A stretch of DNA of 16,845 bases from NCBI GenBank assembly GCA_020348625.1, contig CP070752.1, positions 1,884,083 to 1,900,927 on the forward strand. The letters run 5' to 3'. The notes below the pieces were generated by a model that was given only the letters and a program-made list of their open reading frames with translations, was not told where the DNA came from and searched no databases. Positions 1 through 7,162 of the stretch are shown here, piece after piece (the stretch's first letter is position 1; each line of letters starts with the position of its first letter). The position numbers and the translations under genes were made by a program. This DNA comes from Deltaproteobacteria bacterium (GTDB taxonomy: Bacteria; Desulfobacterota; DSM-4660; Desulfatiglandales; B25-G16).

Positions 1-410
1 AGTCCAACCTCGGGAAGACCAAACTTCGCATTGGGTGATGCGACACGCATCGTGCATGCAAGGGCGAGTTCGGTCCCTCCTCCCAGGGCAAAGCCGTTCA
101 CCACGGCAATTGTTGGCTTCCCGAGGTTCTCCAAAAACCATAAGAGGGCTTGGCCTTTTTCCGAGACTTCCTTACCGGTCATGGGATTCAAGAGTGCTAG
201 CTCATTGAGGTCTGCACCGGCTACGAAAGCCTTTTCTCCTGACCCGGTGATCAGAATCACTTTGGTCTCGGGGTCGTTCTTTGCCCTTGTAAGGGCATTC
301 TTTAATTGCTCCAAAGTCTCGTAATTGAGAGCATTCAACGATTTCGGTCGATTGATTGTGATGGTAGTCAGCCGTTCAGCTGTATCGTACAACAAATCCT
401 TGTAATCCAT
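1..410 (-). CDS. Enoyl-CoA hydratase/isomerase (crotonase family), 3' end beyond the window
   Basis: Expected to hydrate a 2-enoyl-CoA to the 3-hydroxyacyl-CoA in beta-oxidation or a related ring-cleavage pathway, in the cytoplasm. Only the first 136 or so residues are present, and the reading frame is open to the left edge. The N-terminal signature TITINRPKSLNALN is visible, followed by the oxyanion-hole segment GEKAFVAGADLNEL. Next comes the second oxyanion-hole and catalytic segment NGFALGGGTELALAC, then FGLPEVGL, so both crotonase glutamates appear to be present. The start is the ATG at 408-410, preceded on the minus strand by a GGAG-containing ribosome binding site. It lies 62 bases downstream of the 3-hydroxyacyl-CoA dehydrogenase gene in the same direction, which supports co-transcription and consecutive reactions. 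The acyl chain or ring substrate cannot be told. Confidence 0.93.
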   Translation of the reverse strand, partial: MDYKDLLYDTAERLTTITINRPKSLNALNYETLEQLKNALTRAKNDPETKVILITGSGEKAFVAGADLNELALLNPMTGKEVSEKGQALLWFLENLGKPTIAVVNGFALGGGTELALACTMRVASPNAKFGLPEVG

Positions 411-472
411 CTGCAACTCCGAGACAATTGTAAAGTGACGTTAACCCTGTTTTTGTTGCGGTTGCGCCTCAT

Positions 473-1360
473 TCAAGCGTCCAGATTAATGGGCTTGGGG
501 TTCTTTGGGTCGGACCAGTCGTAGAAGCCCCTCTTGGTTTTGAGTCCAAGATAACCCATCATTATCATCTTTCTTAACACCGGAGGGGGTGCATATCGGC
601 TTTCCCTGTACTCTTCGAACATCACGTTACCGGCGTTGAAGATGAGGTCAAGCCCAATGTAATCTGCAAGCATCAAGGGGCCCATGGGATGGTTGAGCCC
701 CAATTTCATCCCCTTGTCAATATCCTCAATGCTCGCGACACCGTTCGATGCTGCACGCATCGCATCCAGCATGAATGGGGTAAAAAGAAAATTAACAATG
801 AAGCCTGCCTGATCCTTGGCAAGAATCGGCACCTTACCCAGCGACTTGACGAAATCGAGAGCCTTCTGCACTATTTCAGGCGCTGTAGATATGGTTTTAA
901 CAACTTCCACAAGGGGCATGACCGGCGCTGGCTGGAAAAAATGCATCCCCAAAAACCGCTCCTTCCTGGATATGGATGCAGCCATCTGGGTTATCGAAAG
1001 AGAAGATGTGTTGCTGGCAAAAACCGCGTCTTTTCTGCAAAGCGTGTCTAATTCTTTGAACAAGTCTATTTTTATCTGGAGATCCTCGAAAACAGCCTCG
1101 ATAATCAGCTCACAATCCGCAAGAGAATCCAGAGAAACCGTTCCTGTGAGTCGTTTCAGCGTTGCATCTCTCAGCTCTTTGGTTAACACTTCTTTTTTGA
1201 CAAGCTTTTCTAATGAAGCCTTCACTTTCTCCAGGCCTTTTTCCAGGAAGGCCTGGTCAACTTCCCGTGCGACAACTTCATAGCCACTTTGCAGCACGAC
1301 CTGAACGATTCCAGAGCCCATAGCCCCACATCCTACAACGGCTACCTTCTTGATTTCCAT
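473..1360 (-). CDS. 3-hydroxybutyryl-CoA dehydrogenase-type 3-hydroxyacyl-CoA dehydrogenase
   Basis: A soluble 295-residue enzyme of the short single-function type, the usual length for Hbd/PaaH proteins. It should oxidise a 3-hydroxyacyl-CoA to the 3-oxoacyl-CoA with NAD(P)+, or run in reverse. The N-terminus has the dinucleotide-binding glycine motif GCGAMGSGIVQV at about residues 10-21. The catalytic-histidine segment GMHFFQPAPVMPLVEVV follows, and the C-terminal dimerisation domain carries HPMGPLMLADYIGLD and a GFYDWSDPKNP tail. The ATG at 1358-1360 follows a GGAG ribosome binding site. It sits between the acyl-CoA dehydrogenase and the enoyl-CoA hydratase on the same strand, so three successive beta-oxidation activities are clustered. 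Its C-terminal tail also occurs in a degraded form at 3069-3173. Chain-length preference cannot be inferred. Confidence 0.94.
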   Translation of the reverse strand: MEIKKVAVVGCGAMGSGIVQVVLQSGYEVVAREVDQAFLEKGLEKVKASLEKLVKKEVLTKELRDATLKRLTGTVSLDSLADCELIIEAVFEDLQIKIDLFKELDTLCRKDAVFASNTSSLSITQMAASISRKERFLGMHFFQPAPVMPLVEVVKTISTAPEIVQKALDFVKSLGKVPILAKDQAGFIVNFLFTPFMLDAMRAASNGVASIEDIDKGMKLGLNHPMGPLMLADYIGLDLIFNAGNVMFEEYRESRYAPPPVLRKMIMMGYLGLKTKRGFYDWSDPKNPKPINLDA

Positions 1361-1438
1361 CTGTCAGCTCCAAAAGATCATGTTACAAAATTCCCTTCAA
1401 TCAGAGAGCAGGGGTTCTTTATCCTCTGAGGCGAATGA

Positions 1439-2587
1439 CTAGAACTTTCCGAGCATGTGACGTGCTATGGTCACCTTCTCTATCTCTTTGGTTGCCTCAT
1501 AAATCTCGACAATCTTTGAATCCCTGTAAAAGCGCTCGATATCATATTCATTGATGTACCCGTATCCTCCGTGCAATTGCAAGGCGTCATCGCTCACCCT
1601 GACCCCTGTCTCAGCAGCCAACCACTTCGCCATAGCGATCAATCTGGGATTCTTTTCCCCATGATCGACGAGCCAGGCTGCTTGATAGGTCAGGAGACGA
1701 ACAGCCTCAACCATGGTCGCCATTTCTGCTAGCTTGAACTGTACCGCCTGAAACTTCCCAATAGCCTGCCCGAAGGCCTCCCTCCCTTTAACATGAGCAA
1801 TAGCCTGGTCCAAGGCGCCCTGAGCTACACCTACCCCTTGCGATGCCGCTATGACCCGGTTAATATTGAAAAGATCCATGACTTGAGGAAACCCTTGGCC
1901 TTCTTTTCCTCCTATCAGGTTCTCCTGAGGAACTTTCACGCTGTTGAGAATTATTTCCGCTGTATCTGATGCCCTAATACCAAGCTTCCCCTTTAACTTT
2001 TTTGCCTGGAAGCCGGGCCGATCCTTTTCCACGAGAAAAAAAGAATAGCGCTCGTATCGGGATTTCGCCTCTGGATTTGTCAGGCAATATACTGCCAAAT
2101 AATCAGCAATGCTTCCATTGGTGATGAACATCTTTGTTCCGTTGATCACATAGGAATCGCCTTCTTTGGTAGCAGACGTCTTTACCCCAAAAATATCACT
2201 GCCTGCATCAGGTTCAGTGATCGCTGACCCCATAATTCCCTCTCCTTTCGGAATAGGGGGGATAAACTTCCTTTTCTGCTCCTCTGTACCAAAATTCTGG
2301 AGCAGGTCAGTCCCGAAGGCAGTCAGCAAAACGCACCCGCATCCGGGGTCCACCCGCCAGAATTCCTCCGTGATGAGCGCATATTCGAAAAACCCAAGAC
2401 CGGGCCCATCGTATGCTTTATCGATGTACACGCCCACAAAGCCCAGATCGCACGCCTTTTTCCACAGATCCATGGGAAACTCTTCCCTTTGGTCATACTC
2501 TCGGGCGATATCCCTGATTTCTCCTTCAGCAAATTTCCGTGCGGCCTTCTTGATATCCCTCTGCTCTTTGGTCAATTGAAAATCCAC
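1439..2587 (-). CDS. Acyl-CoA dehydrogenase
   Basis: FAD enzyme that introduces the 2,3-double bond into an acyl-CoA and passes electrons to an electron-transfer flavoprotein (family knowledge). At 382 residues it has the normal length. The N-terminal helical domain starts MDFQLTKEQRDIKKAARKFA. The middle strand domain has MGSAITEPDAGSD and ITNGSIADY, and the C-terminal helical domain has LQLHGGYGYINEYDIERFYRD. The catalytic-base segment reads VEIYEATKEIE, with Glu364 in the position of the medium-chain enzyme's active-site glutamate. The usual YEGT glycine is alanine, which may bear on substrate choice. The start is a GTG at 2585-2587, with GGAGG seven bases upstream on the minus strand. It is the first gene of the acd-hbd-ech operon and lies 78 bases from the next gene. 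A straight-chain, branched or alicyclic acyl-CoA substrate is possible. Confidence 0.94.
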   Translation of the reverse strand: MDFQLTKEQRDIKKAARKFAEGEIRDIAREYDQREEFPMDLWKKACDLGFVGVYIDKAYDGPGLGFFEYALITEEFWRVDPGCGCVLLTAFGTDLLQNFGTEEQKRKFIPPIPKGEGIMGSAITEPDAGSDIFGVKTSATKEGDSYVINGTKMFITNGSIADYLAVYCLTNPEAKSRYERYSFFLVEKDRPGFQAKKLKGKLGIRASDTAEIILNSVKVPQENLIGGKEGQGFPQVMDLFNINRVIAASQGVGVAQGALDQAIAHVKGREAFGQAIGKFQAVQFKLAEMATMVEAVRLLTYQAAWLVDHGEKNPRLIAMAKWLAAETGVRVSDDALQLHGGYGYINEYDIERFYRDSKIVEIYEATKEIEKVTIARHMLGKF

Positions 2588-3068
2588 TCGTAAACCTCCG
2601 TTTTTACCAATTAGTCATCTGAAGTTAGAAGGCTGTCAGGCCTCAGGCCACCAAAGCGTTCATGAGCACTCGGCGATAGTTATTAATATATTTCGATATC
2701 TAGCTGGCAACGATAAAGGCTACACTGATACAAGACACCTTGATGGAACGCCATGAAAGTCGACGCCGTTCACTCAGGATCATAGTGCTTATTTATGAGC
2801 CCATTTCGGATTCCCTCATTGCCTTTAGTTAAACCACGGGCTCTGGCCGTGCGACCCAAAAGGTTCCACCTCTCCGGAGAAACGGATTTGCCCCGCAGTT
2901 ACTCCAAATGCAGTACGTAAATGCAAGGATGATTCATAAATTGGGGCAATAATGACAGTCTAGTCGAATTCGCAGTAACCGATAACGCGTTTAAACTTCC
3001 CTCAATCTTCATAAAGAAGATGGGGCACGCCTATCACGGGTGTTTTTCCGAAGCTGTGTTTCAAGTAG
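2588..3068. other. Long region without a recognisable intact gene
   Basis: I see no intact coding region here. The part nearest 2587 must hold the promoter of the minus-strand acyl-CoA dehydrogenase operon, but no convincing -35/-10 pair stands out. A short palindrome, GGCCT-C-AGGCC, lies at 2639-2649 and could be an operator or chance. Because a degraded hydroxyacyl-CoA dehydrogenase tail begins just to the right, this stretch probably includes sequence of the same decayed gene that has diverged past recognition. Confidence 0.5.
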
Positions 3069-3173
3069 CGCTTTTTGCCCCCTTCGAGGAGCTTCATCAT
3101 ACCAGGTCCTTTGGGGGTAGTTGGTGATTGGTCTGACCCTAAAAATCCGATTGCCCAAGTCTTTGAATTATGA
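3069..3173 (+). pseudogene. Relic of the 3' end of a 3-hydroxyacyl-CoA dehydrogenase gene
   Basis: Read on the plus strand, this piece gives RFLPPSRSFII, a short degenerate stretch, then GDWSDPKNPIA and a stop at 3171-3173. The intact dehydrogenase at 473-1360 ends with RYAPPPVLRKMI and GFYDWSDPKNP. The order and the DWSDPKNP identity make this a probable C-terminal remnant of a paralogous gene on the opposite strand. An in-frame stop lies just upstream (3066-3068), and nothing recognisable of the NAD-binding domain remains to the left. It is followed at 15 bases by the enoyl-CoA hydratase relic, the same gene order as the intact pair. The evidence is a short motif match, so moderate confidence. 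Confidence 0.6.
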
Positions 3174-3188
3174 GTGGGAGGAAAAAAG

Positions 3189-3480
3189 ATAAATAACTTT
3201 AAAGAGGTTTTATACCAGATTGCCCCTAGAATAACAACAATTACAATCAATCGCCCCAAATCTCTTAATGCCCTGAACTGTAAGACAATGGGAGAGCTCA
3301 ACGAGGCATTTTTGAAAGCTCAAGAAGATCCTCACCAAAATTGGTCATGATAACTGGAATGGGAGAGAAGGCTTTCATTGCCGGTGCTGATCTGAACGAA
3401 TGAGCGCTTCTAAATGCGATCAGCGGAAAGGAGTGAGAGAGAGGGGTATTCCTGAATTTCCTTGCAGGCATTGCACAGGG
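3189..3480 (+). pseudogene. Degraded enoyl-CoA hydratase gene (5' part)
   Basis: The plus-strand reading starts at a codon ATA (3189-3191), placed after a good GGAGG at 3178-3182 where an ATG would be expected. It continues NNFKEVLYQIAPRITTITIN, RPKSLNALNCKTMGELNEAF and ends in a stop at 3348-3350. After a frameshift near 3338 the homology resumes as KLVMITGMGEKAFIAGADLN. This is broken by stops at 3401 and 3434, and fades after ERGVFLNFLAGIA. The intact hydratase at 1-410 has TITINRPKSLNALN, ITGSGEKAFVAGADLNE and ALLNPMTGKE at the same places. The second half of the gene, including the catalytic glutamates, is absent. It is therefore a decayed paralogue, not a functional gene. The exact right boundary is uncertain. 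Confidence 0.8.
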
Positions 3481-3551
3481 ATGCTATGCCTCGAAGGTCT
3501 TCAAGAAACACTCGGGGACAATAAGGACTAATATAAAGTGAAGAGTGACAG

Positions 3552-3558
3552 AAGGAGG
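3552..3558 (+). promoter_or_regulatory. Shine-Dalgarno site fixing the start of the crotonase gene
   Basis: AAGGAGG lies four bases before the ATG at 3563-3565. An in-frame GTG further upstream (3545) has no such site, so 3563 is the better start. Confidence 0.75.
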
Positions 3559-3562
3559 AGCT

Positions 3563-4387
3563 ATGGTCTTTCAGAACCTACTTTTCAACAAGAAAGACGA
3601 GATCGGTTACCTAACGCTGAATAGGCCGAGCAAGCTTAATGCACTGAGCCCGGATCTTATGGAGGAAATGAGCCAAGCGTTGGACATGATCGAGGCCGAC
3701 AATGAGATTAGGGTGGTCATCCTTACAGGAGCTGGACGTGCATTCTGCGCAGGCTTTGACATCAGCCCAAGACCGGAGGAGCCGGAGATCTACGAGCGCC
3801 AAGCCGATGAGTGGCGCTCGATTATGAAGGGCAACATAGATATCATGCTCAAGATTTGGCATTCCAGCAAACCCTATATCGCTGCAATTAACGGCCATGC
3901 GGTAGCCGCAGGCTGTGAACTGGCCCAACTTTGCGATATAAAGATCGCCTCAGAGCACGCAACCCTGGGGGAGCCCGAGATTCGTTTTGGCACCGGGCCG
4001 CCTGTACTCATCACGCCCTTCAGTGTCGGGCTGGCTAAGGCCAAAGAACTCCTGTTTACAGGGGATGTGCTCTCCGCTCAAGAGGCAGAGCGGCTCGGCA
4101 TGATCAACCGAGTGGTGCCCCATGATCAGCTCATGAGCGAGTGCGAGAGGACGGCCCGTAAACTGATCAAGATCGCCCGGGTGGGCATCAAGTACAATAA
4201 GGCTGCAATAAACAGTGCTTTCGAGAATATGGGTTTTCTCGAAAGCATCTATAAGAACCTGGAATTTGTCGTCCTTTTTGACACCACACGGACCGACGAA
4301 CAGGAAAGGTTCAACGAGATCCGGAAAGAAAAAGGATTGCGTGCGGCCCTGGACTGGCGAGACGAACGATTCAAGGACGAAGACTAG
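3563..4387 (+). CDS. Enoyl-CoA hydratase/isomerase family protein
   Basis: A 274-residue crotonase-fold protein acting on a CoA thioester in the cytoplasm. The N-terminus reads MVFQNLLFNKKDEIGYLTLN, followed by RPSKLNALSPDLMEEM. The first oxyanion-hole segment is LTGAGRAFCAGFDIS. The second is INGHAVAAGCELAQLCDIKI, followed by GEPEIRFGTGPPV, so candidate active-site acids exist in both usual places. The insertion RPEEPEIYERQADEWRS after the first loop and the AGFDI variant (rather than AGADI/AGADL) set it apart from the minus-strand hydratase, so it is not a simple copy of it. The start was moved to the ATG with a good ribosome binding site. It stands alone on its strand, with relics upstream and a 411-base gap downstream. 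Hydratase, isomerase, hydrolase or ring-opening activity are all possible in this family. Confidence 0.9.
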   Translation: MVFQNLLFNKKDEIGYLTLNRPSKLNALSPDLMEEMSQALDMIEADNEIRVVILTGAGRAFCAGFDISPRPEEPEIYERQADEWRSIMKGNIDIMLKIWHSSKPYIAAINGHAVAAGCELAQLCDIKIASEHATLGEPEIRFGTGPPVLITPFSVGLAKAKELLFTGDVLSAQEAERLGMINRVVPHDQLMSECERTARKLIKIARVGIKYNKAAINSAFENMGFLESIYKNLEFVVLFDTTRTDEQERFNEIRKEKGLRAALDWRDERFKDED

Positions 4388-4500
4388 GATCCGTAGGCAG
4401 AATGAGCGACAGACAAATAGTGTTGATGTCGAACCGGTAGCAGGACGTGCGAATGATTGGAGATGAATAGGGAATTCGGGATAGAGCCGACCGATATCAC

Positions 4501-4524
4501 AAGGCGTAATGTTAAGAACGCCTT
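4501..4524. repeat. Inverted repeat, possible operator or weak terminator
   Basis: AAGGCGT at 4501-4507 pairs with ACGCCTT at 4518-4524 around a 10-base spacer. It lies between the crotonase gene and the candidate promoter of the next operon. There is no thymine run after it, so an operator is at least as likely as a terminator. Confidence 0.35.
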
Positions 4525-4545
4525 TAGTGCATCGCTAAAATTGTA

Positions 4546-4574
4546 TTGAAAAATTCACCTTTCTCCTATATCCT
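4546..4574 (+). promoter_or_regulatory. Candidate sigma-70-type promoter
   Basis: TTGAAA (4546-4551) and TATCCT (4569-4574) are separated by 17 bases. This is a fair match to the consensus, upstream of the operon beginning at 4799. A GC-rich hairpin, CGGCG-agag-CGCCG at 4580-4593, sits where transcription would begin. The match is weak in the -10 box. Confidence 0.25.
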
Positions 4575-4798
4575 CTTGGCGGCGAGAGCGCCGAAACTCT
4601 CTATTCACTTCTGCTATTGTTCTTCGGTGCGGATTGGGTACCATCTCCTGCAAGGCTCACACAGAGCCCCGGTTCGTGCCGCGCTGAAACGCAAACTCAT
4701 GCTCGGCATTGCCACAACAATTATAAGCCGTATCATCAAAGGTCAAGAACAGACCCCTTTTCATTTGTAAAACATCTCAAGAACATGGGCGAGGCAAC

Positions 4799-5905
4799 AT
4801 GGGAAAGGTAAACGTTACGATTGACGGCACCACGGTAAGCGGTCAACAAGGGATGACCATTCTCGAGGCGGCACAAAAGGTCGATATAGAGATCCCCACG
4901 CTCTGTCACCAGGAGGGCATAACGCCATCCGGCAATTGCCGCATCTGCGTGGTAGAGGTGGAGCGATCACCGCGACTGGTTGGTTCGTGTCACACACCGA
5001 TTTCCGAAGGCATGGTCATCTATACCCGTTCTGCCAAGGTCCTGGAGGCACGCCGGGCAACCGTGGAACTCCTGCTTTCAGGGCATACGGGTCCTTGTGT
5101 GACGGACTCGGAGGCCGAGGAGTGCCGCTTGCACGAGATTGCATCGGATCTGGAGGCGGGAGCTCCCAGATTTCAGGTGAGAAGACCGCGGTTCTACCCG
5201 GTAGAGGATGTGAGCCCCTATGTGCGCCGGGATATGGCCAAGTGTATTCTGTGCGGAAAATGCATTCGGGCATGCAACGAGATCGCCGGCCAGTATGTAT
5301 ATGGCATGGCCTATCGCGGGTTTGGTTCCAAGGTCGTGGTGGATTGTGACGTGCCCCTCAACAAAGAGGTATGTAAGGATTGCGGGATCTGCATAGAGTA
5401 CTGCCCGACCAGTGCCTTGATGTGGCCGGAAGGAGTGAAGAGAAGAGAGGGTGTGGCCACGGCAAAGGGCAAGGCGAAGCCTGCGCCGGAAAACGGAAAG
5501 AGAGAAAGGCTGCTTGGCATGCTCGAGGCCCGACAAAGGGAGGCGGGGTATATCTCGGAAGAGGCAATCGGTGATATCGCGGCTACCTTAGGCCTTTCGG
5601 TGGGCGACGTGTACGGTGTGGCCACCTTTTATGCCTTTCTTTCGGCAAAACCCCAGGGGAGGCATGTAATCAGGATATGCAAGAGTACGCCCTGTTATAT
5701 CAAGGACGCGCCCATGATTATTGAGAGCGTAGAAAGGGCAATCGGGATAAGGCCAGGCGAGAGAACGCCTGACGGACGGTTTTCCTTTGAGCTGACCAAC
5801 TGCATCGGGGCGTGTGATCGGGCCCCGGCCATGCTGATAAACGATGAGGTATACGGGGACTTGACCCCTGGGATGATATCCGACATTTTGGAGTCCCACA
5901 AATAG
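4799..5905 (+). CDS. NuoG N-terminal/NuoE fusion: multi-Fe-S electron-transfer subunit
   Basis: A 368-residue cytoplasmic iron-sulfur protein that should carry electrons between the NuoF-like flavoprotein encoded next and a partner enzyme. Residues 1-75 form a plant-type [2Fe-2S] domain with Cys36, Cys47, Cys50 and Cys64. The NuoG/HydA His-Cys cluster region follows, with His96, Cys100 and Cys109, but the expected middle cysteine is Asp103. Two [4Fe-4S] motifs follow: C149-C152-C155-C159 and C192-C195-C198-C202. After a charged linker (about 212-237), residues 238-368 are a NuoE/24-kDa thioredoxin-like domain with the [2Fe-2S] ligands Cys294, Cys299, Cys335 and Cys339. NuoG and NuoE are normally separate proteins, so this is a domain fusion lacking the molybdopterin-like part of NuoG. 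The ATG at 4799 has a modest GAGG site. It is the first gene of the operon, 20 bases before nuoF. Confidence 0.9.
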   Translation: MGKVNVTIDGTTVSGQQGMTILEAAQKVDIEIPTLCHQEGITPSGNCRICVVEVERSPRLVGSCHTPISEGMVIYTRSAKVLEARRATVELLLSGHTGPCVTDSEAEECRLHEIASDLEAGAPRFQVRRPRFYPVEDVSPYVRRDMAKCILCGKCIRACNEIAGQYVYGMAYRGFGSKVVVDCDVPLNKEVCKDCGICIEYCPTSALMWPEGVKRREGVATAKGKAKPAPENGKRERLLGMLEARQREAGYISEEAIGDIAATLGLSVGDVYGVATFYAFLSAKPQGRHVIRICKSTPCYIKDAPMIIESVERAIGIRPGERTPDGRFSFELTNCIGACDRAPAMLINDEVYGDLTPGMISDILESHK

Positions 5906-5925
5906 CCTTTTGTGGAGGATAAGTC

Positions 5926-7152
5926 GTGGCAGAGACGCGAGTTGTTTTAAGAAACTGTGAGGTGATTGATCCTGGTGATATTGCCACCTACCTGAAAAGG
6001 GATGGCTTTAAGGCGCTGGCAGCGGCCCGCAAGATGGCACCCGAGGAGGTTATTTCACAGGTAAAGGCCTCAAAACTCAAGGGCAGGGGAGGGGCCGGGT
6101 TTCCCTGCGGTGTGAAATGGGAGCTGGCCAGGAAGGCCCCCGGGAAAGAGAAGTTTATTATCTGCAATGCCGATGAAGGCGAGGTGGGAACCTTTAAGGA
6201 TCGCTACATCATCCAGCATGACCCCTTTGGCCTGATTGAGGGCCTTGCCATTGCAGCTCATGCCATAGGGGCAAACAAGGCCTATATCTACCTGCGGGGT
6301 GAGTACCACTTTCTGCTGGATCTTCTCACCAGTGCCTGTGATCAGGTGCGGCAGAAGGGCTATCTCGACGGCCTGGATATAGAGATCCGTGAAGGTGCCG
6401 GTTCCTATATCTGCGGTGAGGAATCGGCCCTCATGAACTCCATCGAGGGAAAACGGCCCGAGGCCCGGTACCGACCGCCCTTTCCCCCAAGCAAGGGGCT
6501 GTGGGAAAAACCAACCGTCATCAACAACGTGGAGACCCTCATGAACATCCCCCCCATCATCTCTCAGGGGGCCTCCTGGTTCGCCGGGATGGGCACCGAA
6601 GAGAGCACCGGCACAAAGGTTTTCTCGGTAAGCGGCGATGTACAAAGGCCGGGTGTGTATGAAGTGGTCATGGGGAGCAGTCTCAATGAGGTGGTCACCG
6701 AGCTTGCTGGCGCAATCGAGGTAAAGATGGTCCAGGTGGGGGGTGCTACCGGCGGCATCGTGCCCGCCTCCATGATCGAAACCCCCCTTTCATACGAAAC
6801 CGTGTTGGGCTCAGGTGCCATCACCGTATTTGACACTACCAGAGATGTGATCGACTTTGTGTACCGGACCATGGAGTTTCTGAGCGAGGAGTCCTGCGGG
6901 AAATGCACACCCTGCCGCGAAGGCACCGAGGTTATGGTTGAGATCCTGGAGAGGCTGACCAAAGGCGAGGGTGTGCACGAGGATATCGGGGTTTTGGAGG
7001 AACTCTCCAGTGTGATGATGCTCTCCTCCCTGTGCGGCCTTGGCCAGGCAGCGCCGATCCCGGTGTTGGACACCCTCAAGTATTTCAGAAACGACTATGA
7101 GAACCGGATCAAGCAGTCGGTATTCCTCAGGGCCCTGAGGGGCATATCATAA
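5926..7152 (+). CDS. NuoF-like NADH-binding FMN/[4Fe-4S] flavoprotein
   Basis: A diaphorase subunit that exchanges electrons with NAD(H) through FMN and a [4Fe-4S] cluster (family knowledge from complex I, HydB and formate dehydrogenase beta subunits). The 408-residue protein has the NADH/FMN glycine-rich segment GRGGAGFPCGVKW at residues 53-65. CNADEGEVGTFKDR and GAGSYICGEESALMNSIEG follow. The C-terminal cluster motif ESCGKCTPCREG supplies Cys324, Cys327 and Cys330, with Cys370 in SLCGLG as fourth ligand. It lacks the N-terminal thioredoxin-like and C-terminal 2x[4Fe-4S] extensions of hydrogenase HydB proteins, so it resembles the minimal NuoF. The start is a GTG at 5926-5928 after GGAGG. 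It lies 20 bases after the NuoG/E fusion and 10 before the Mo-hydroxylase small subunit, suggesting that NAD(H) is the partner of the molybdenum enzyme. Confidence 0.95.
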   Translation: MAETRVVLRNCEVIDPGDIATYLKRDGFKALAAARKMAPEEVISQVKASKLKGRGGAGFPCGVKWELARKAPGKEKFIICNADEGEVGTFKDRYIIQHDPFGLIEGLAIAAHAIGANKAYIYLRGEYHFLLDLLTSACDQVRQKGYLDGLDIEIREGAGSYICGEESALMNSIEGKRPEARYRPPFPPSKGLWEKPTVINNVETLMNIPPIISQGASWFAGMGTEESTGTKVFSVSGDVQRPGVYEVVMGSSLNEVVTELAGAIEVKMVQVGGATGGIVPASMIETPLSYETVLGSGAITVFDTTRDVIDFVYRTMEFLSEESCGKCTPCREGTEVMVEILERLTKGEGVHEDIGVLEELSSVMMLSSLCGLGQAAPIPVLDTLKYFRNDYENRIKQSVFLRALRGIS

Positions 7153-7157
7153 GGAGG
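7151..7157 (+). promoter_or_regulatory. Strong ribosome binding site overlapping the nuoF stop codon
   Basis: AAGGAGG shares its first two bases with the nuoF TAA stop and lies five bases before the ATG at 7163. This indicates coupled translation of the flavoprotein and the Mo-hydroxylase small subunit. Confidence 0.6.
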
Positions 7158-7162
7158 AGAAA

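Larger units (their letters stand above)
4388..4798. other. Intergenic region upstream of the Nuo-like/Mo-hydroxylase operon
   Basis: No convincing gene is present. Short open frames here lack ribosome binding sites and family features. The stretch should contain the promoter of the operon starting at 4799. It carries an inverted repeat at 4501-4524, a promoter-like pair at 4546-4574 and a GC-rich hairpin at 4580-4593, listed separately. Confidence 0.6.

Noticed and set aside
3002..3301. A 99-residue minus-strand open frame.
   Set aside because: It lies over the relics of the dehydrogenase and hydratase genes, which are readable on the plus strand. It shows no family features and its start falls inside the hydratase relic.
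4546..4811. Two short overlapping plus-strand open frames of 74 and 64 codons, one with a short LKRKLMLGIATTII stretch like a membrane-anchored sensor N-terminus.
   Set aside because: No ribosome binding site, no complete domain and odd composition. The second overlaps the next gene's start. The membrane-like stretch is too short to support a gene or relic.
5016..6645. Several minus-strand open frames of 85-191 codons within the NuoG/E and NuoF genes.
   Set aside because: They are antisense to strongly conserved Fe-S and flavin-binding motifs and show no domain features of their own. They are expected by-products of GC-rich coding DNA.
4799..7152. Interpretation of the NuoG/E and NuoF pair as part of a hydrogenase or complete complex I.
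   Set aside because: No H-cluster cysteine motifs, no membrane subunits and no NuoG molybdopterin-like domain are present. The immediate downstream partners are Mo-hydroxylase subunits.
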